Both the position numbers and the translations under genes were made by a program. This document shows, one piece after another, positions 5,795 through 10,570 of a stretch of DNA of 10,570 bases. The stretch is from CAYUUP01 sp964447925 (GTDB lineage Bacteria > Bacillota > Clostridia > Oscillospirales > Oscillospiraceae). The notes under the pieces are model-generated. The model was not told where the DNA came from. It searched no databases and saw nothing but the letters and a program-made list of their open reading frames with translations. The stretch's first letter is position 1, and each line of letters begins with the position of its first letter. The stretch lies in contig CAYUUP010000057.1 in assembly GCA_964447925.1 (NCBI GenBank), positions 1 to 10,570 of the forward strand, in the 5' to 3' direction.

Positions 5795-5876
5795 TATTGT
5801 ATTTCTTCGCCAAAATGGTCGGACTGAAACAGCATTTGCTGGGTCAAAACTGTTACAAAAATATATCTGGAAGGTG

Positions 5877-5910
5877 AAAATCCCGCTGAGTAGTGGAACA
5901 TCTCAGCGGG
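5877..5910 (-). terminator. Terminator of the clpP-clpX-lon-ysxC operon
   Basis: A perfect 9-bp stem (CCCGCUGAG with CUCAGCGGG, 5910-5902 and 5890-5882) with an 11-nt loop is followed by AUUUUC. It begins 25 nt after the ysxC stop. The U-run is short, so termination may be incomplete, but the position fits the end of this operon. Confidence 0.72.
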
Positions 5911-5935
5911 GACAACAATAGGATCACTTTGCAGC

Positions 5936-6523
5936 CTATTCGCCACAGTGCCGCAAAATCAGTGCCAGCAGTTCCTCCCGGCCCGTCCCCTTCTCCGCGG
6001 AGAAGGGGATTGCCGGTACATCCTCCGTCAGCTCCAGCGTATCCCGGATGCGCAGGAGATTAGGTTCTATCTCGCTCTTTTTCAGCTTATCCAGCTTGTT
6101 TGCGACCACCGCAAAAGGTCTGCCGGAATTTCTAAAGAAGTCCGCCATGGTGACATCATCCGCCGTGGGCTTGTGACGGGCGTCCACAATTTGCAGTCCC
6201 AGAGTCATAAGCTCCGGGTCGGCAAACCACTGCTCCATCAGCTTGCCCCATCGCTGCCGTTCCGCTGCAGAAACCCTGGCATAGCCGTAACCCGGCAAAT
6301 CCACCAGATAAAAGCACTGGTCGATGAGAAAATAATTGATGTGTATCGTCTTTCCGGGGGTATTCCCCACCCGGGCAAAGTTCTTCCTGCCCAGCAGCCG
6401 GTTAATGACGGAAGACTTGCCCACGTTGGATCGACCGGCAAAGGCAATCTGGGGCCGGCCATCCCGTGGGAAATCTGTTGGCTTTACAGCAGATCGGATA
6501 AACTCCGCCCTTTGCAAATTCAT
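5936..6523 (-). CDS. ysxC: Ribosome biogenesis GTPase YsxC/EngB
   Basis: This is a TRAFAC-class small GTPase needed for late 50S subunit assembly in the cytoplasm. The 195-residue protein matches the family length. G1 is GRSNVGKSS (30-38), the G2 Thr is in GNTPGKT (53-59), G3 is DLPGYGYA (75-82), G4 is NKLD (142-145) and G5 is SAEKG (175-179). The N-terminal FIRSAVKPTDFPRDGRPQIAFAGRSN is typical. Its ATG overlaps the lon stop codon in an ATGA arrangement, with AGGGGAG 9 nt upstream inside lon, so translation is coupled. lon-ysxC linkage is common in Firmicutes. Confidence 0.97.
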   Translation of the reverse strand: MNLQRAEFIRSAVKPTDFPRDGRPQIAFAGRSNVGKSSVINRLLGRKNFARVGNTPGKTIHINYFLIDQCFYLVDLPGYGYARVSAAERQRWGKLMEQWFADPELMTLGLQIVDARHKPTADDVTMADFFRNSGRPFAVVANKLDKLKKSEIEPNLLRIRDTLELTEDVPAIPFSAEKGTGREELLALILRHCGE

Positions 6524-8949
6524 GACTGTACACTCCCCTGTACCACGGCAAGACGGTTCTGCTCCCCCACCCGTACAGACGGAGCGTTTGCCGGAACTGC
6601 CCGCTCCTGATATTCCAGTGCTTCGGCCAAGGCGGAATCTGCCTGTTCAATAGTGATGAAGTGGATACCTTGCCGGACAGTGGGGTCAATATCCGCCAAA
6701 TCACTCTCATTTTCGGCAGGAATCAGCACTGTCCGGATACCGTTGCGATAAGCGGCCATGGTCTTTTCCCGCAGACCTCCGATGGGCAGGATACGGCCCC
6801 GGAGGGTAATCTCGCCGGTCATGGCAATGCCCCGGCGCACCGGTCGGCCGGTAAGGGCAGATACCAGCGCTACAGTGATGGCCATGCCCGCCGAAGGGCC
6901 GTCCTTGGGAACTGCCCCCTCCGGGAAGTGAATGTGAATATCCCGGTTCTGGTAGAAGTCCGGATCAACCCCTAGCTGTACTGCCCGGGATCGGATATAG
7001 GAAACAGCAGAATGGCAGGATTCCCGCATCACATCTCCCAGGTTGCCGGTTGGCTCCACCTTGCCAGTGCCAGGAACCACATTGACCTCTACCTCCAGTA
7101 ATTCACCCCCTGCCTGCGTCCAGGCCAGGCCATTGACCACGCCCACCTGGGGTGTCTGGGGCAGCCGCTCTGGATGATACCTCCGGGGGCCAAGCAGCTC
7201 TTCCAGATTGTCTCCCGTGACACTGACCCGGCGGGTCTTGCCCTCCACCAAGCGGCTGGCCGCCTTCCGACACAGAGCCGCCAGCATCCGCTCCATCTGA
7301 CGTACGCCGGATTCCTTGGTATAGCCGGTGATGATCTCCCGCAGAGCATCATCCGTGATACGAAGAGCCGTCCCCTTTATACCATGGCGCTTCATCTGCC
7401 GGGGCAGCATATGCCGCCGGGCAATCTGCAGCTTCTCCTCATCGGTGTAGCTGGGAACCTCAATGATCTCCATCCGATCCAGCAGAGGGCGGGGAATGGT
7501 GTCCATGCTGTTGGCAGTGGTGATAAAGAGGACATCAGAAAGATCAAAGGGCATCTCAATGAAATGATCCCGGAAGGTAGCGTTCTGCTCAGCATCCAGC
7601 ACCTCCAGCAGAGCGGCGGAGGGATCACCTCGGTAGTCGCTGCCCAGCTTGTCGATCTCGTCCAGCAGCAGCAAGGGATTGCTGCTGCCTGCCTGTCTGA
7701 TGGCATTAATTATGCGGCCCGGCATAGCGCCTACATAGGTCTTTCGATGGCCTCGGATCTCTGCCTCATCCCGGATACCGCCCAGGGAGATGCGGGCCAT
7801 CTTGCGATTCAGCGCCTTGGCCACAGAGTAGGCGATGGATGTCTTGCCCACCCCCGGTGGTCCCACCAGGCAAAGGATCTGCCCCTTAAGCTGGGGGGCC
7901 ATCGTTTTCACCGCCAGAAACTCCAGCACGCGCTCCTTGACCTTTTCCAGGCCATAGTGGTCGGCATCCAGGATTTTCCTGGCAGCATCCAGCTTCACCC
8001 GCTCCTTTGTACGCCTGTTCCAGGGCAGTTCCAGGCAGATATCCAGATAATTTCGCAGGACAGCCCCTTCCGCCGAACCGAAGGGCTGCTTTTCCAGTCT
8101 GCCGACCTCCCGGAGCAGCTTTTCCTCCACCTGCTCCGGCAGCTTGGCTTGTGCAATCTTATCCCGGTACTCCTGTATTTCACTGTCGCTGTCCTCCCCC
8201 AGCTCGTCCTGGATAACTTTCATCTGCTCCCGCAGGAAGTAGTTCCGCTGGGCATCGTCCATGTGTTCCCGCACCTTGGACTGGAGCTGGTTCTCCAGTT
8301 CCAGCACCTTCAGTTCCTTTTGCAGGAGCTGATTCAGCCGTTCCAGCCTCCGGAGAGGGCGGAGTTCCTCCAGTACCGCCTGCTTATCCTCCCCCCGCAG
8401 GGCAATGTTTTGGGCAATATAGTCCGCCAGCACCCCCGGCTCACGGGTAGCCAGCACGGTGATATAGACATCGCTGGACACCCGTCCGGACAACTCCCGG
8501 TACTTCTCAAAAAGGCCCAGTGTGCAGCGCACCATGGCCTCCGTGCGGGCGCTGCTCCGGCTGGGGATATTCTCTTCCACAACAGTCTCCACACGGGCGG
8601 CCAGATATGGATCCGTCTGCTCCAGACGATGGAGCAGGCCACGGGAAAGGCCCTCCACCATCACCCGGAGGCCATTCCCCGGCAGGCGCAGCATCTGCCG
8701 CACCTCAACAATGGTTCCCACTTTACACAGGTCGCCCTGCTGGGGCCTCTCCGTAGCCACATCCTTCTGGGCCACCAGAAAGAGCTTTTGCCCCTCCTCC
8801 ATGGCCACCTCAATGGATCGGATTGAGGCCTCCCGCAGCACGTCAAAGTGGATGAGCATTTGCGGAAAGACACTCAGTCCCCGCAAAGCCACAGTCGGCA
8901 GCAGGGGAAATTGCTCTCTCTCTTCCAAAATTTCGCAGGTCTGCTCCAC
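6520..8949 (-). CDS. lon: ATP-dependent protease La (LonA)
   Basis: Cytosolic hexameric protease that unfolds and degrades damaged and regulatory proteins. The 809 residues match a full LonA. The N-terminal substrate-recognition domain begins FPLLPTVALRGLSVFPQ (about 14-200). A coiled middle segment (200-260) contains NYFLREQMKVIQDELGE. The AAA+ module has Walker A GPPGVGKT (363-370) and Walker B LLLLDEIDK (426-434). The S16 protease domain has Ser in PKDGPSAGM (S686) and Lys in GGLREKTMAA (K729). Start is GTG at 8949 with AGGAGG about 10 nt upstream. No domain is missing, and there is no transmembrane insertion of the LonB type. It lies 80 nt after clpX, beyond a strong hairpin, and overlaps ysxC by 4 nt. 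Confidence 0.98.
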   Translation of the reverse strand: MEQTCEILEEREQFPLLPTVALRGLSVFPQMLIHFDVLREASIRSIEVAMEEGQKLFLVAQKDVATERPQQGDLCKVGTIVEVRQMLRLPGNGLRVMVEGLSRGLLHRLEQTDPYLAARVETVVEENIPSRSSARTEAMVRCTLGLFEKYRELSGRVSSDVYITVLATREPGVLADYIAQNIALRGEDKQAVLEELRPLRRLERLNQLLQKELKVLELENQLQSKVREHMDDAQRNYFLREQMKVIQDELGEDSDSEIQEYRDKIAQAKLPEQVEEKLLREVGRLEKQPFGSAEGAVLRNYLDICLELPWNRRTKERVKLDAARKILDADHYGLEKVKERVLEFLAVKTMAPQLKGQILCLVGPPGVGKTSIAYSVAKALNRKMARISLGGIRDEAEIRGHRKTYVGAMPGRIINAIRQAGSSNPLLLLDEIDKLGSDYRGDPSAALLEVLDAEQNATFRDHFIEMPFDLSDVLFITTANSMDTIPRPLLDRMEIIEVPSYTDEEKLQIARRHMLPRQMKRHGIKGTALRITDDALREIITGYTKESGVRQMERMLAALCRKAASRLVEGKTRRVSVTGDNLEELLGPRRYHPERLPQTPQVGVVNGLAWTQAGGELLEVEVNVVPGTGKVEPTGNLGDVMRESCHSAVSYIRSRAVQLGVDPDFYQNRDIHIHFPEGAVPKDGPSAGMAITVALVSALTGRPVRRGIAMTGEITLRGRILPIGGLREKTMAAYRNGIRTVLIPAENESDLADIDPTVRQGIHFITIEQADSALAEALEYQERAVPANAPSVRVGEQNRLAVVQGSVQS

Positions 8950-8972
8950 AGTGATGTTACCTCCTGTTGTTC

Positions 8973-9006
8973 AAAACGCCGCAGGACCGTCAGACGTCCT
9001 GCGGCG
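8973..9006 (-). terminator. Hairpin with short T-run between clpX and lon
   Basis: A perfect 11-bp GC-rich stem (CGCCGCAGGAC with GUCCUGCGGCG, 9006-8996 and 8987-8977) with an 8-nt loop is followed by TTTTG (8976-8972). It begins 23 nt after the clpX stop and ends just before the lon Shine-Dalgarno. The short T-run suggests a partial terminator or RNA-processing/stability element. I see no separate lon promoter in the 80-nt gap, so read-through is probably needed. Confidence 0.6.
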
Positions 9007-9029
9007 ACAGATGGTGCTGTCTGATTATC

Positions 9030-10295
9030 TTACGATGCGCTGTCCGCCGGGAACTGCGCTTGCTGCCGCACGATTTTCGGGGGCTTGCCCTCGTTGATGC
9101 AGGCGGCATCCACCACCACCCGGGTGATGGTGGGGTCGGAGGGGGCGGCGTACATAATACCGGTCATGGCACTTTCCAGCACTGCCCGCAGGCCCCGGGC
9201 ACCGATTCCTCGCTCCAGCGCCTTGTCAGCGGCGGCGGCGATGGCATCCGGCGTAAAGTCCAGCTGGATGTTGTCAAAGCCCATCAATGCCTGATACTGC
9301 TTCACCAACGCGTTTTTCGGCTCGGTGAGAATGCGCATCAGTTCCTCCCGCCCCAAGGGATCCAGGGTGGTCAGCACCGGCAGGCGGCCGGTCAGCTCGG
9401 GGATAATGCCAAATTTCAGCAAGTCGTGGGGCAGCAGATCCCGCAGCACCTCACCGCTGCTCTGGTCGGCCTTGCTGTGGACTTCCGCCCCAAAGCCAAT
9501 GCCCTGCTTGTTCTGGCGGCTCTCAATGATCTTCTCGATGCCGTCAAAGGCTCCGCCGCAGATAAACAGAATATTGGTGGTGTCGATGGAGATGAACTCC
9601 TGATGGGGGTGCTTCCGTCCCCCCTGGGGAGGCACATTGGCCACCGTCCCCTCCACGATTTTCAGCAGGGCCTGCTGTACCCCCTCACCGGAAACATCTC
9701 TGGTGATGGAGGTATTCTCGCTTTTGCGGGCAATCTTGTCGATCTCGTCCACGTAAATGATGCCCTGTTGGGCCATTTCCACATCATAGTCCGCCGCCTG
9801 CACCAGCCGCAGCAGGATGTTCTCTACGTCATCGCCCACATAGCCTGCCTCTGTGAGGGTGGTGGCATCGGCAATGGCAAAAGGAACCTTCAGCATCCGG
9901 GCCAGGGTCTGGGCAAAGAGGGTCTTGCCGCAGCCGGTGGGACCAACCAGCAGGATATTGCTCTTTTGCAGTTCAACACCACTGGTTTTCGCATTCCGCA
10001 CCCGCTTATAATGGTTATAGACCGCCACAGAGAGGGCGATTTTTGCCCGTTCCTGACCGATGATATACTGATCCAGCCCAGCCTTTAGCTCCGCCGGGGT
10101 AGGCAACTCGTCCAATTGCAGAGGACTGCTCTCGATATCATTCTCCACATCCAGCTGGTCACCAAGGATACTGCAACACAAGCTGACGCATTCGTTGCAG
10201 ATAAAGACGCCCGGCCCGGCAATCAGCTGATCCACCTCGCTCCGGGGCTTCCCGCAGAAGGAACAGCGCATACTCTTATCGCTTTGCTTTGCCAT
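9030..10295 (-). CDS. clpX: ATP-dependent Clp protease ATP-binding subunit ClpX
   Basis: ClpX is the AAA+ unfoldase that feeds substrates into ClpP. The 421-residue protein has the N-terminal zinc-binding domain (C11, C14, C33, C36), Walker A GPTGCGKT (118-125), the pore-1 loop GYVG (151-154), Walker B IIYVDEIDK (179-187), the pore-2 RKH loop (227-229), the ClpP-docking IGF loop (266-268) and the sensor-2 segment GARGLR (365-370). All are intact, so it should both unfold substrates and dock on ClpP. The ATG at 10295 has GGGGAGG about 10 nt upstream. It follows clpP by 24 nt with no terminator. Confidence 0.98.
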   Translation of the reverse strand: MAKQSDKSMRCSFCGKPRSEVDQLIAGPGVFICNECVSLCCSILGDQLDVENDIESSPLQLDELPTPAELKAGLDQYIIGQERAKIALSVAVYNHYKRVRNAKTSGVELQKSNILLVGPTGCGKTLFAQTLARMLKVPFAIADATTLTEAGYVGDDVENILLRLVQAADYDVEMAQQGIIYVDEIDKIARKSENTSITRDVSGEGVQQALLKIVEGTVANVPPQGGRKHPHQEFISIDTTNILFICGGAFDGIEKIIESRQNKQGIGFGAEVHSKADQSSGEVLRDLLPHDLLKFGIIPELTGRLPVLTTLDPLGREELMRILTEPKNALVKQYQALMGFDNIQLDFTPDAIAAAADKALERGIGARGLRAVLESAMTGIMYAAPSDPTITRVVVDAACINEGKPPKIVRQQAQFPADSAS

Positions 10296-10319
10296 TCTCT
10301 CTTTTCCTCCCCGGACGGT

Positions 10320-10570
10320 TTACCGCTGATAGATTACCTGATCAATCAGACCATACTCCTTGGCCTCCTCAGCGGTCATAAAGTTATCCCGCTCACAGTC
10401 GGCAGTGACCACCTCGATGGACTTGCCGGTGTTCTCCGCCAGGATGCGGTTCATCCGGGTCTTGACAATCTCCAGCCGCTTCAGGTGGATGGCCATATCG
10501 GTGATCTGGCCTTGGGCGCCGGCAGAGGGCTGGTGAATCATGATCTCCGCGTTAGGAAGGGCAATGCGCT
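10320..10570 (-). CDS. clpP: ClpP protease subunit, C-terminal part
   Basis: The gene runs off the window at 10570, and about 82 C-terminal residues are visible. The reading frame enters as RIALPNAEIMIHQPSAGAQGQ, including the catalytic His of MIHQP. It continues to ERDNFMTAEEAKEYGLIDQV with the catalytic Asp in the RDNF segment. The nucleophilic Ser lies upstream, outside the window. The internal ATG at 10541 is not the real start, because conserved ClpP sequence continues in frame before it. ClpP forms a double-heptamer chamber that degrades substrates delivered by ClpX. Confidence 0.97.
   Translation of the reverse strand, partial: RIALPNAEIMIHQPSAGAQGQITDMAIHLKRLEIVKTRMNRILAENTGKSIEVVTADCERDNFMTAEEAKEYGLIDQVIYQR

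Noticed and set aside
7174..8826. A 550-codon open frame on the plus strand opposite lon
   Set aside because: It is fully antisense to an intact, conserved Lon. Its product is low-complexity (rich in His, Gln, Leu, Pro), has no ribosome-binding site, and is explained by codon bias of the GC-rich minus-strand gene.
8967..10088. A 373-codon open frame on the plus strand opposite clpX
   Set aside because: It is antisense to intact ClpX, with no recognisable domain and no promoter or Shine-Dalgarno.

Overview
All recognisable genes in this 10.6 kb window lie on the minus strand, so transcription runs from high to low coordinates. Gene content, gene order, strong Shine-Dalgarno sites and moderately high GC suggest a gut-type Clostridia member of the Oscillospiraceae/Ruminococcaceae kind. 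Supporting signs are clpP-clpX-lon-ysxC, a zinc-ribbon L33, rpmG-secE-nusG-rplK-rplA, and an L1 beginning MFRGKKY. The genus cannot be fixed from this sequence alone. I see no mobile element, CRISPR array, tRNA or rRNA.

Layout in transcription order. (1) 10570-5936: a protein quality-control operon, clpP (5' end outside the window), clpX, lon and ysxC/engB. It closes with a hairpin at 5877-5910. A perfect 11-bp hairpin with a short T-run sits between clpX and lon and could make lon expression partial. (2) 5935-4811: a single-gene unit for a secreted cysteine peptidase of the C39_2 type. It has its own sigma-A promoter, an operator-like palindrome over the predicted start point, short direct repeats upstream, and a strong terminator. 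(3) 4727-1831: ppx and ppk overlap by 34 nt, coupling a polyphosphate/ppGpp phosphatase-family protein to polyphosphate kinase. A 13-bp inverted repeat spanning the ppk stop codon ends this unit. (4) 1803-1: a consensus promoter, a roughly 245-nt structured leader, then rpmG, secE, nusG, rplK and the first codons of rplA. This is the ribosomal-protein, secretion and transcription-elongation operon.

The genes themselves are mostly conserved housekeeping. The novelty, if any, is in the non-coding parts. These are the long leader of rpmG with its late terminator-like hairpin and a 12-codon mini-ORF, a hairpin abutting the rplK ribosome-binding site, the terminator folded across the ppk stop codon only 12 nt from the next -35 box, and a 15-nt block shared by the rpmG and peptidase promoters. 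Functionally, polyphosphate metabolism lies between the Lon/Clp proteases and a ribosomal-protein operon. This recalls the known E. coli link in which polyphosphate directs Lon to ribosomal proteins, but any such link here is inference. I did not find convincing evidence of a wholly new multi-gene system.
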